Origin: Stenotrophomonas maltophilia
GTDB lineage: Bacteria; Pseudomonadota; Gammaproteobacteria; Xanthomonadales; Xanthomonadaceae
DNA: 64,000 nucleotides
Assembly (NCBI RefSeq): GCF_006974125.1
Contig: NZ_CP037858.1
Location: 124,001-188,000, forward strand
Direction of reading: 5' to 3'
Position 1 is the stretch's first letter; the number at the start of each line of letters is the position of its first letter. Below the pieces are notes generated by a model. The model was not told the origin of the DNA. It ran no database searches and worked only from the letters and a program-made list of their open reading frames with translations. A program made the translations under genes and the position numbers. This document shows positions 45,690-53,202 of this stretch, one piece after another.

Positions 45690-46736
45690 ATGAACATCGC
45701 GTCCCGTCTGCGCCTGTGCGCGCTTCCGTTGGCTGTTTCGCTGGCGCTGTCTGCCTGCAGTGGTTCGTCGACGCCGCCGGATGGCCAGAAGGCCGCCGAG
45801 CCGCCCGCCGCAACGGCCGCTGCGGAAACCGCGTTGCCGGCAGGCTGGCAGCGCGTGGCCGGTGCCGAGATGCCGGCGGTGCATGACCAGAAGGCGGTGC
45901 TGCCGGCCAAGGTGCATTCCGACGATGGCGCCGACGTCGAAGTGGCCGACACCAGCCGCATCATTGCCGGCGGCGACGATGTCATCGCGGTGATCGAGGC
46001 GCTGGGGCTGGGCAAGCAGGTGTTCGCCGCGCCGACCAACACCACCACCCAGGCCGGCCTGGCCGCACCGCACCAGTTCCTGTTCAACCGCACCACGGGC
46101 GTGGAAGGCGTGCTGAGCCTGAAGGGCTCGCTGTTCCTCGGCAACAGCCTGCGTCGGCATACCGAGCTGGCAAAGAAGCTGCGCGAAGTGGGTGAGCCGG
46201 CGGTGGTCATCGATGACCTGCAGCCGGCACCGGACAAAGTGCGCAAGGTCGCCGCCGCACTAGGGCTGGCCGAGGCAGGGCAGGCGATTGCCACGCAGGT
46301 GCAGCGTCAGCTCGACGAGGCTGCAGCGATTGGCAAGGGGCTGGGCCATGCGCCACGAGTGATCCACGTCTCGGCAACAGGTGCCGGTGGCTCACCGACC
46401 GTTGCGGGTGCCGACAGCGCGTCGGCGCAGCTGATTGCATTGGCTGGTGGCGTCAACATCGGCACCGAAGCGGGGGTGAAGAACTACTCGCAGCTGAGCA
46501 ATGAAGGCGTGGTCGCCGCGGCGCCGGAGGTGATCCTGGTGACCGAGCACGACCTGCAGCTGTTCGGCGGTGCCGAAGGCCTGTGGAAGGCGTACCCGAC
46601 GCTGAAGCAGACCCCGGCCGGGCAGGCCAACCGGGTCTGGGTGATGCCGGATGTGCAGCTGAAGTACACCAGTGTGGGCTCCGGTGCTGGCGCGCTGGCG
46701 CTGGCCAAGGCCCTGGCGGCGTTGCCGAAGGCATGA
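45690..46736 (+). CDS. hmuT: Haem ABC transporter substrate-binding lipoprotein HmuT
   Basis: Periplasmic haem-binding component. The ATG at 45690 (MNIASRLRL) is preferred over the one at 45684 because AAGGAG is then at seven bases. A lipoprotein signal peptide with lipobox LSACS (Cys ~24) is followed by a Thr/Pro/Ala linker and a type III SBP fold: DTSRIIAGGDDVIAVIEALGL, GVLSLKGSLFLGNSL, GGVNIGTEAGVKNYSQLSNE, VTEHDLQLFGGAEGL. 348 residues. It precedes hmuU and hmuV with overlapping frames. Confidence 0.92.
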   Translation: MNIASRLRLCALPLAVSLALSACSGSSTPPDGQKAAEPPAATAAAETALPAGWQRVAGAEMPAVHDQKAVLPAKVHSDDGADVEVADTSRIIAGGDDVIAVIEALGLGKQVFAAPTNTTTQAGLAAPHQFLFNRTTGVEGVLSLKGSLFLGNSLRRHTELAKKLREVGEPAVVIDDLQPAPDKVRKVAAALGLAEAGQAIATQVQRQLDEAAAIGKGLGHAPRVIHVSATGAGGSPTVAGADSASAQLIALAGGVNIGTEAGVKNYSQLSNEGVVAAAPEVILVTEHDLQLFGGAEGLWKAYPTLKQTPAGQANRVWVMPDVQLKYTSVGSGAGALALAKALAALPKA

Positions 46737-47776
46737 GTCCGGCGGATCGGCGCCGCCGTCGCGGGCGGACGATGTTGCTGGTGGCGTTGCTGGCACTGCT
46801 GGGGGCGGTGCTGGCGTCGTTCGCCGTGGGTCCGTTGCGGTTGCCGCCGCTGGAGGTGATGCAGGCGCTGGCGGTGAAGCTGGGCCTGCTCGATCCGCAG
46901 GCGGTCAGCAGCCGTGATCTGGCCGTGGTCTGGCAGCTGCGCATTCCGCGTGCGCTGTTGGGCGCGATGGTGGGTGCGTCGCTGGCGATGGCCGGTGCCA
47001 GCCTGCAGGGCCTGTTCGGCAACCCTCTGGCTGATCCGGGCATCGTGGGTGTGAGCCAAGGTGCCGCGCTGGGTGCGGTGGCCGCGATCGTGCTGGGCGC
47101 TGCCGGTGCCGCCGGCTGGCTGGTGCCGGTGGCCGCATTTGCCGGCGGTGCGCTGGCGATCGGCCTGACGTATGCATTGGCCCGGCCGGGCAAGGGCACC
47201 GGTAACGCCACGCTGCTGCTGGTGGGCATTGCGATGGCGGCGTTCTGCTCGGCGCTGATCGGGTTCCTCACTTACATTGCCAGCGAAAGCGAACTGCAGT
47301 CGCTGGTGTTCTGGCAGATGGGCTCGCTGGCGCGTGCCAACTGGGCCGATGTGGCGGCGGTGGTGCCGTTGTTTGCGATTGGCGTGTTTGCGCTGCAGCG
47401 ACTGGCCACGCCGCTGGACATGCTGGCGCTGGGCGAGCGCCAGGCACAGCACCTTGGGCTGGACGTTACACGCACGCGTCGCCGACTGGTGGCGTTCAGT
47501 GCGCTGCTGGTGGGTGCGGCCGTCGCCTTTGCCGGCTCGATCAGCTTCGTTGGCCTGGTGGTGCCGCACGTGGCACGCCTGCTGGTCGGCCCCGGGCATC
47601 GCTGGCTGCTGCCGTTGTCCGGACTGCTCGGTGCGCTGCTGATCGTGGTGGCCGATACCGCCGCCCGCACGCTGGATCCACCGGCGGAGATTCCGCTGGG
47701 CCTGTTCTCGGCTGCGCTTGGCGCGCCGTTCTTCCTCTGGCTGGTGCTGCAGCAGCGCCGCAAGGCGGCACCATGA
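46733..47776 (+). CDS. hmuU: Haem ABC transporter permease HmuU
   Basis: FecCD-family permease of 347 residues, overlapping hmuT by four bases. About ten membrane helices are seen; the family motif GASLAMAGASLQGLFGNPLA lies at ~82-101, and FVGLVVPHVARLLVGPGHR near residue 270. C-terminus LFLWLVLQQRRKAAP ends on the ATG of hmuV. Consistent with the inner-membrane channel of a haem uptake system. Confidence 0.94.
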   Translation: MSPADRRRRRGRTMLLVALLALLGAVLASFAVGPLRLPPLEVMQALAVKLGLLDPQAVSSRDLAVVWQLRIPRALLGAMVGASLAMAGASLQGLFGNPLADPGIVGVSQGAALGAVAAIVLGAAGAAGWLVPVAAFAGGALAIGLTYALARPGKGTGNATLLLVGIAMAAFCSALIGFLTYIASESELQSLVFWQMGSLARANWADVAAVVPLFAIGVFALQRLATPLDMLALGERQAQHLGLDVTRTRRRLVAFSALLVGAAVAFAGSISFVGLVVPHVARLLVGPGHRWLLPLSGLLGALLIVVADTAARTLDPPAEIPLGLFSAALGAPFFLWLVLQQRRKAAP

Positions 47777-48534
47777 GCGTGCTGCTGAAGCTGCACGAGG
47801 TGGTGGTGCGCCGCCAGCAGCGCGAGATCCTGCACGGCATTTCGCTGGCGTTCGAGCCGGGCACGGTGACCGCCCTGGTTGGCCCGAATGGCGCGGGCAA
47901 ATCCACGCTGTTGGCGGTGGCTGCCGGTGACCTGCGTGCCGACGTGGGTGAGGTGAGCCTGCTGGGGAAGCCCTTGGCCAGCTACAAAGCGGGGCCGCTG
48001 GCACGCGAGCGCGCGGTGATGCCGCAGGAGCACGGCGTGCGCTTTGCCTTCAGCGTGGAGGAAGTGGTGGCGATGGGGCGGTTGCCGCATCCGCCGGATC
48101 CGCGTGTGGACGACGCGCAGGTGGAAGCTGCAATCGATGCCGCCGAACTGCAGGCCCTGCGCCTGCGCGAGGTGCAGCAGCTCTCCGGTGGCGAGTCCGC
48201 CCGCACCACGTTCGCGCGGGTGCTGGCGCAGGATACGCCGTTGCTGCTGCTGGATGAGCCGACCGCTGCGCTGGATCTGCGCCATCAGGAGCGCACGCTG
48301 CGCAGTGTGCGTGCCTGTGCCGAAGCGGGCGCCTGTGTGATTGTGGTACTGCACGATCTGAACCTGGCGGCCGGCTATGCCGATCGCATCGTGTTGCTGG
48401 AGCAGGGCAGGGTAGCTGCCGATGGCACGCCGCTGCAGGTGCTGACCGAGGACAACCTGCAGCGGGTCTACCAGCAGGATGTGGTGGTGCTGGAGCATCC
48501 ACGCCGCGGAGTGCCGCTGGTGGTGGTGACCTGA
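47773..48534 (+). CDS. hmuV: Haem ABC transporter ATP-binding protein HmuV
   Basis: ATPase of the haem importer, 253 residues. Walker A GPNGAGKSTLLAVA (~36-49), signature LSGGESARTTFARV, Walker B LLLLDEPTAALDLRHQE and the H-loop VLHDLNLAAGYAD are intact. Overlaps hmuU by four bases. The full hmuTUV set lacks its own TonB-dependent receptor within this window, so haem must enter the periplasm by a receptor encoded elsewhere. Confidence 0.95.
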   Translation: MSVLLKLHEVVVRRQQREILHGISLAFEPGTVTALVGPNGAGKSTLLAVAAGDLRADVGEVSLLGKPLASYKAGPLARERAVMPQEHGVRFAFSVEEVVAMGRLPHPPDPRVDDAQVEAAIDAAELQALRLREVQQLSGGESARTTFARVLAQDTPLLLLDEPTAALDLRHQERTLRSVRACAEAGACVIVVLHDLNLAAGYADRIVLLEQGRVAADGTPLQVLTEDNLQRVYQQDVVVLEHPRRGVPLVVVT

Positions 48535-48598
48535 GCGAAGGCTCGCCAGGTTGCTCCGGGTATCATGGTTGCTTCGTTTTCTTCAATGGACTGATGCC

Positions 48599-49348
48599 AT
48601 GTTCCGTACCGTTACGCGAAGCGTGTTGCTTGCTGCGATGATTGCTTCGGTGTGCGCTGCCAATGCAGCTTCGACCTCCCAGGTTTCGCTGACCAGCGCG
48701 GCCGAGAACGCTTCGCTGATCGAGACGCGGCATTCCAGTGGCGATGGTGCCGCTGTGACGTCGATGAAGACGCAGTACTTCGCCAACGAGGAAATGTCGG
48801 TGAGTTGGGACGACCAGCAGGTGCTGGTGCTGTGCAGTGAAGCGGCGTACCTGCAGATTCCTGCCGCCAAGCTGAAGTCCGGAGCGTTGACCCCCGAGCA
48901 GCGGCAGATGATCGTCTATCAAGCGCTGATGTCAGGCCTGGGGGCTGTTGCGGGCGTGGTCGGGCCGGCAGGCGAGGTGGTGGCCGTGGCTGATGACGGT
49001 AGCGAGACCCGCAGCGTTGGCGAAAACAGGTGGGCATATGGCGTCGAGCGCTACGACGTGATCACCCAGCGGCTGCCGGACGGTGCACTCCGGGTCCGAG
49101 CCCGCAAGACGGAAACCGTGAATACCACGCCGCCGGCGGGACCGGACGACATGTTCAGCACCGAGGACGACCAGGCGGCACGCCTGTCCGAGCTGGCGCC
49201 GGTGGGCAGCTGGACCGAAGTCGTGGTCCGTGACGGCGCACGCCAGCCGCATGTCGATCCATCGATGTCGCTGAAGGGCTGGATCTCGATGGGCGATGAC
49301 CAGGCTGCGACGGTGGCCGAGGCGCGGAAGCTGCACGGCTGCAAGTAA
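48599..49348 (+). CDS. Hypothetical secreted protein (249 aa)
   Basis: Unrecognised exported protein. The start MFRTVTRSVLLAAMIA gives a Sec signal peptide (cleavage after CAANAAS). The 225-residue mature part is soluble, polar and beta-rich with repeated Asp/Ser, containing YFANEEMSVSWDDQQVLVL and ENRWAYGVERYDVITQRL. It has two Cys at most and no membrane helix. It follows hmuV by 64 bases but carries no iron motif, so operon membership is uncertain. Confidence 0.6.
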   Translation: MFRTVTRSVLLAAMIASVCAANAASTSQVSLTSAAENASLIETRHSSGDGAAVTSMKTQYFANEEMSVSWDDQQVLVLCSEAAYLQIPAAKLKSGALTPEQRQMIVYQALMSGLGAVAGVVGPAGEVVAVADDGSETRSVGENRWAYGVERYDVITQRLPDGALRVRARKTETVNTTPPAGPDDMFSTEDDQAARLSELAPVGSWTEVVVRDGARQPHVDPSMSLKGWISMGDDQAATVAEARKLHGCK

Positions 49349-49356
49349 GGCAGACA

Positions 49357-49398
49357 GGGCGTCGGATCCCTTTGCCGTTGGCAAAGGGATCCGGCCCC
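49357..49398. repeat. GGGGCG..GACCCC-type palindrome
   Basis: GTCGGATCCCTTTGCC / GGCAAAGGGATCCGGCC unit, related to the inverted pair at 21225-21319, after the secreted-protein gene. Confidence 0.7.
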
Positions 49399-49443
49399 AA
49401 TGCTGGCCGGCCTCATCGTTCCATTTTTGCATTCAATATTCAC

Positions 49444-49471
49444 TTGCGCGCCAGATTGGCAGGTCTAGAAT
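49444..49471 (+). promoter_or_regulatory. Sigma70 promoter of the leader-peptide element
   Basis: TTGCGC, 16 bases, TAGAAT; the -10 matches TATAAT at five of six positions and ends seven bases before an ATG, predicting a leaderless short ORF. Confidence 0.6.
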
Positions 49472-49478
49472 GCGCCCC

Positions 49479-49568
49479 ATGAACCGGATGCCGCTCCTGA
49501 AGTTTTTCACCCTGACCCGCGCAAGCGCGGAACGGGCGTGTCTGCCTGGAGCCCCACGAAGCCGTTGA
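49479..49568 (+). CDS. Candidate 29-residue leader peptide before the EF-G paralogue
   Basis: ATG directly at the predicted transcription start opens a 29-codon frame starting MNRMPLLKFFTLTRASAE, ending at a TGA that sits inside a small hairpin (GCCGTTGAGACGGC, 49561-49574). A strong intrinsic terminator follows 26 bases later. This order (promoter, short ORF, hairpins, terminator, then a GTPase gene) is that of a transcription attenuator. No run of one amino acid's codons is obvious, so translation-speed sensing in general is more likely than a specific amino acid. Alternatively a stand-alone small RNA. Confidence 0.5.
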   Translation: MNRMPLLKFFTLTRASAERACLPGAPRSR

Positions 49569-49594
49569 GACGGCCATCGCTGGACCTTCGACAG

Positions 49595-49617
49595 AGCGCC
49601 CTCCGGGGCGCTTTTTT
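49595..49617 (+). terminator. Intrinsic terminator of the leader element
   Basis: Seven-bp GC stem AGCGCCC / GGGCGCT with a TCCG loop and six T. GGGCG at 49534-49538, inside the leader ORF, could pair with its left arm as an antiterminator. Confidence 0.85.
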
Positions 49618-49633
49618 CGTTTCTGATTTCCCG

Positions 49634-49660
49634 CAAGTCGACTGACAGTCGACTCGACCC
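49634..49660. repeat. SMAG-type repeat unit (GTCGACTGACAGTCGAC)
   Basis: Same 17-base palindrome as at 8634-8721, lying between the leader terminator and the EF-G paralogue. Confidence 0.75.
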
Positions 49661-49683
49661 AGTACCGCCAAGGAGAACGTGCC

Positions 49684-49713
49684 ATGCACCAGATCGCCGA
49701 GACCGAACGCTAG
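49684..49713 (+). CDS. Candidate nine-residue upstream ORF (MHQIAETER)
   Basis: A perfect AAGGAG, eight bases before ATG, opens a nine-codon frame ending in TAG, 63 bases before the EF-G-like gene. Such a strong ribosome site on a tiny ORF could be a second translated regulatory peptide or leftover of a longer gene. Nothing shows which. Confidence 0.3.
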   Translation: MHQIAETER

Positions 49714-49776
49714 CCGCGTGCCCTGTCGCCAACCGGGGTGCGCGGCCCCTGGAGTTGGCTTTGCAGGAATCCCTTT

Positions 49777-51813
49777 ATGAACACCCAAGTCCTTTCCCGC
49801 CGTCGCAACCTCGGCATCATTGCCCACATCGACGCCGGCAAGACCACGTTGACCGAACGCCTGCTGTGGAAAAGCGGCGAGATCCATCGTGTCGGCGAAG
49901 TACACGACGGCAACGCGACCACCGACTTCTCGGCGATCGAGCGCGAGCGTGGCATCACCATCGGCGCGGCCGCCGTGCAGGCGCAGTGGGCGCCGCGTGA
50001 CCTGCCGCCGCATCGGCTGACCCTGATCGATACGCCCGGCCACATCGACTTCGCCATCGAAGTCGAACGTTCACTGCGCGTGCTCGACGGTGCCGTGGCC
50101 GTGTTCTCGGCCGTGGACGGCGTGCAGCCGCAGTCCGAGACGGTGTGGCGCCAGGCGCGCCGCCATCGCGTGCCGCTGATCGCCTTCGTCAACAAGATGG
50201 ACCGCGTCGGCGCTTCGTTCGAGCGCGTGCTGGAGCAGTTGCAGGACAAGCTGCGGGCGCGGCCGTGGGCACTGGGCGTGCCGTTGGGCAGCGAAAGCGG
50301 CTTCAACGGCTGGGTCGATCTGGTCGACGAGCGCGTGCTGCAGTGGCGCGACGGTGCGGCGACGGTCATCACCCCGTGGGACGACGCGGCGCGCGCGCAG
50401 TGGCAGGCTCAGCGCAATGCGCTGGTCGAAGCCGTGGCCGATCACGATGAACAACTGGCCGATGCCTGGCTGGAAGGGCGCGTGATCGATGCCGAGCAGC
50501 TGCGCGCGGCGATCCGTCGGGCGACGCTGGCGGGTGCGGGCGTACCTGTGCTGGCCGGTGCTGCGTTCAAGGACAAGGGCATCGAGACGCTGCTGGATGC
50601 AGTGGTCGATTACCTGCCGTCGCCGCTGGATCGCCCTGCCGTCAGCGCTGAAAGCGATGAAGGCGAGGTGGTGCTGCCGCCGGATCCGGATGGCCCGCTG
50701 GCAGGCCTGCTGTTCAAGATCACTCATCAGCAGCACGGCGCGCTGAGCTTCGTGCGGATGTACTCGGGCACCTTGAAGGTGGGCGACGCGGTGGCCAGTT
50801 CGCAGCATCCGCAGGGGCGGCGCGTCAGCCGCCTGGTGCGGGTGCAGGCCGACCAGACCCATGACATCGAACAGGCCGTGGCCGGTGACATCGTCGCGGT
50901 ACTGGGCTGGAAGGATGCGGTCAGTGGTGAAACGCTGAGCGGCCGTGCACAGCCGCTGCGCCTGGAGAACATCCAGGCACAGGCGCCGGTACTGGCCTGG
51001 CGGCTGGAGCCTGCGCGTGCGGCGGACCTGATCCGGATGGCGCAGGGGCTGGCCAGCCTGGCCCAGGAAGATCCCTCGTTCCGCGTCGAAACCGACCGCG
51101 ACACGGCGGAGACCCTGGTCTGGGGCATGGGCGAGCTGCACTTGGAGGTGATGGTCGAGCGCCTGCGTAGCGAGTGGAGGGTCGATGTCGGCGTGGGTGC
51201 GCCACGCGTGGCCTACCAGGAGACGCCGATGCGTGCGATGGCCGGCGTGGTCGGGCGGCTGGTCAAGCAGACCGGCGGCCAGGGCCAGTTCGCGCACGTG
51301 GTGCTGGACGTGGCGCCGCGCGAGGACGATCAGGTGGTGTTCAATGACCGCATCGTCGGTGGCGTGGTGCCGCGCAGCTTCATCGCAGCGGTGGAGAAGG
51401 GCGTGCGTGCCGCGCTGTCGGAGGGGCCGCAGGGGCATCCGGTGGTCGGTATCGAGGTCAGCCTTGTCGATGGCCAGACCCATGCCAAGGACTCTTCTGA
51501 GATGGCGTTCCATCGCGCAGGTGCCGAGGCGATCAAGGCGGCGCTGGCCGAGGGTGGCACGCAGCTGCTGGAGCCGGTGATGGCGGTGACGGTGCATTCG
51601 CCGTCGGCGTCGGTGGGTGACGTTGTTGGCGACCTCAACCGCCGCCACGGGCGCATCACCCGCATCGACGACCAGGAAGGTCGCGCCGAGGTCAGTGGCT
51701 TTGCGCCGCTTGCGCAGCTGGTGGGTTACACCACCTCGCTGCGTTCGCTAAGCCAGGGACGGGCGAGTAGTGAGGCGCACCTGCACGGCTACGAGCCGGT
51801 ACGCGCTGCATGA
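49777..51813 (+). CDS. Divergent elongation factor G paralogue
   Basis: Translational GTPase of 678 residues, shorter than housekeeping EF-G. G1 AHIDAGKTTLTERLL, G2 IERERGITIGAAAVQ, G3 DTPGHIDFAIEVERSL, and G4 AFVNKMDRVGASFERV are intact; domains II-V are recognisable (e.g. GELHLEVMVERLRSEWRVDV, RSFIAAVEKGVRAAL). Start MNTQVLSRRRNLGII has AGGA eight bases before it. It is not next to rpsL-rpsG-tufA, and many EF-G-specific positions differ, so it is a second copy with an unknown specialised role rather than the main EF-G. It does not look like Tet(M)/Tet(O). The leader element upstream suggests regulated expression. Confidence 0.88.
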   Translation: MNTQVLSRRRNLGIIAHIDAGKTTLTERLLWKSGEIHRVGEVHDGNATTDFSAIERERGITIGAAAVQAQWAPRDLPPHRLTLIDTPGHIDFAIEVERSLRVLDGAVAVFSAVDGVQPQSETVWRQARRHRVPLIAFVNKMDRVGASFERVLEQLQDKLRARPWALGVPLGSESGFNGWVDLVDERVLQWRDGAATVITPWDDAARAQWQAQRNALVEAVADHDEQLADAWLEGRVIDAEQLRAAIRRATLAGAGVPVLAGAAFKDKGIETLLDAVVDYLPSPLDRPAVSAESDEGEVVLPPDPDGPLAGLLFKITHQQHGALSFVRMYSGTLKVGDAVASSQHPQGRRVSRLVRVQADQTHDIEQAVAGDIVAVLGWKDAVSGETLSGRAQPLRLENIQAQAPVLAWRLEPARAADLIRMAQGLASLAQEDPSFRVETDRDTAETLVWGMGELHLEVMVERLRSEWRVDVGVGAPRVAYQETPMRAMAGVVGRLVKQTGGQGQFAHVVLDVAPREDDQVVFNDRIVGGVVPRSFIAAVEKGVRAALSEGPQGHPVVGIEVSLVDGQTHAKDSSEMAFHRAGAEAIKAALAEGGTQLLEPVMAVTVHSPSASVGDVVGDLNRRHGRITRIDDQEGRAEVSGFAPLAQLVGYTTSLRSLSQGRASSEAHLHGYEPVRAA

Positions 51814-51821
51814 GGAAAGGT

Positions 51822-51851
51822 GGGGAGCCCGTTCGCGGGCTCCCCTTTTTT
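51822..51851 (+). terminator. Terminator of the EF-G paralogue
   Basis: Ten-bp stem GGGGAGCCCG / CGGGCTCCCC with a TTCG tetraloop and six T. Confidence 0.92.
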
Positions 51852-51865
51852 GTGTTCGGGGCGCG

Positions 51866-51941
51866 CATCCACGCATGGCGTGGATCTACCGGGCGATCGG
51901 GTCGCGAGCTCTGCAGTAGATCCACGCCATGCGTGGATGGG
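51866..51941. repeat. SMAG-type inverted repeat pair (ATCCACGC core)
   Basis: ATCCACGCATGGCGTGGATCTAC and GTAGATCCACGCCATGCGTGGAT face each other across 25 bases, just after the EF-G paralogue terminator. Textbook example of the family. Confidence 0.85.
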
Positions 51942-52063
51942 GCCCTCGGGATGCGATTTTTTTGCATTGCATCGCAACAAAACTGCAGAAAAAGCTGGAT
52001 TAAAGTGATGCCTCACGATAAATTGCGCACCCCCCGTTGCTCGCCGCCGCCCGCACCCCTCTC

Positions 52064-52336
52064 ATGCGTGATGACAAAGACCCCGGAACCCTGGAGCTGA
52101 CCCTGCCGCGAAAGCGCGGTCGTCCGCCCAAGTTCGGGTACGCCATGAGTGATGCGCAGCGGGCCGCACGCTATCGTGCGCGCCGGGCGGGGCAGGCCAA
52201 CCACGCCGATGTGCGCTCCTGCTCGGACATGGTGCTGCTGGACAAGATCCGCGCGGCGGTCAGCGCCCGCGACACCGAACTGGCCGGTTTCCTGGTCCAT
52301 GTGCTCTGGCAGCGGTACCCCCTGCAGCTGAAATAG
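52064..52336 (+). CDS. Small AT-hook DNA-binding protein (90 aa)
   Basis: 90-residue basic protein. The start MRDDKDPGTLEL is preferred to an ATG 27 bases upstream. A classic AT-hook, PRKRGRPPKFGYAMSD, is at ~17-32, followed by a basic helix QRAARYRARRAGQ and a helical C-terminus. Proteins with a GRPPKFG... motif of this kind occur as small regulators in proteobacteria and phages. Its upstream region (51950-52030) is strikingly AT-rich, with an ATCGC/GCGAT inverted repeat. Possibly autoregulated. Confidence 0.7.
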   Translation: MRDDKDPGTLELTLPRKRGRPPKFGYAMSDAQRAARYRARRAGQANHADVRSCSDMVLLDKIRAAVSARDTELAGFLVHVLWQRYPLQLK

Positions 52337-52446
52337 GCCGTCGATGGGGTGGCCGTTGTCATCGAGCTTGTTGATAATGCGGGATTCAGGTTGTTCCCGC
52401 TGGCGCGCCCGGGATGGCAGGCGCGCATGATCGAACGGTTCCCAAG

Positions 52447-53202
52447 ATGACCACCACCAGCGACACCACCACCGAAGCGGCGCCGAGCAACGCCCCCCTG
52501 TTCTACACCCGTCCGGTGCCGCTGCAGGCCGATGTGCACGCCGACCTGCGCATCCTGCCGGGCAGGCTCGAGTTTGCCGCGGGCAACAACGCCATTCCGC
52601 TCGTGCTCGGCGAGTTCTCGCTGGCGCTGCACCACTTCCCGATCCTCTTCGCTGGCCCGACCGCGGTGCCGATGGCTGCCGTTGGCGTGTCCGACCAGAA
52701 CCTGTTCATCAAGGACGGCCTGTGGGAAGACGAGGCCTATATCCCGGCCTACCTGCGTCGTCACCCCTTCATCTTCATCGACACCGGCTCGGACAATGAT
52801 TTCCTGCTGGGCATCGACGAAGAGAGCTCGCGCTTGGTCAAGGGCGGTGACGAAGGCCAGCCGCTGTTCGTCGACGGCAAGGCCACCGAGATGGTGCAGC
52901 AGGCGCTGGAGTTCTGTGGCCAGTTCACCCGTGAGCACGAACAGACCCAGGCCTTCTCCAGGGCCCTGATCGACAACGGCCTGCTGGTCGAGCGCAATGC
53001 CACCGTGCGTACCCCGGATGGCCGCGAGTTCAACCTCAATGGCTTCCAGGTCGTCGACGTCGAGAAGTTCGTGGCGCTGCCGGAAGCGACCGTGATCGAG
53101 TGGCATCGCAGTGGCTGGCTGGCGCTGATCCACCAGCACCTGATGTCGCTGGGTCGCTTCAACGACCTGACCCGTCGCCAGGTTGAGCGTCTGGCGGCCT
53201 GA
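52447..53202 (+). CDS. SapC family protein
   Basis: 251 residues of the SapC family (PF07277), named for a Campylobacter S-layer-linked protein. Start MTTTSDTTTEAAPS is supported by position; ATG at 52414 gives a longer unlikely product. The core has FSLALHHFPILFAGPTAVPMA, WEDEAYIPAYLRRHPFIF, LFVDGKATEMVQQALEFC and LNGFQVVDVEKFVALPEATV. In Xanthomonads such genes usually sit beside TonB-dependent receptor genes; none is here. Function unknown. Confidence 0.82.
   Translation: MTTTSDTTTEAAPSNAPLFYTRPVPLQADVHADLRILPGRLEFAAGNNAIPLVLGEFSLALHHFPILFAGPTAVPMAAVGVSDQNLFIKDGLWEDEAYIPAYLRRHPFIFIDTGSDNDFLLGIDEESSRLVKGGDEGQPLFVDGKATEMVQQALEFCGQFTREHEQTQAFSRALIDNGLLVERNATVRTPDGREFNLNGFQVVDVEKFVALPEATVIEWHRSGWLALIHQHLMSLGRFNDLTRRQVERLAA

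Noticed and set aside
50071..51648. 525-codon open frame antisense to the EF-G paralogue
   Set aside because: Same shadow pattern; real gene on the plus strand is unambiguous.
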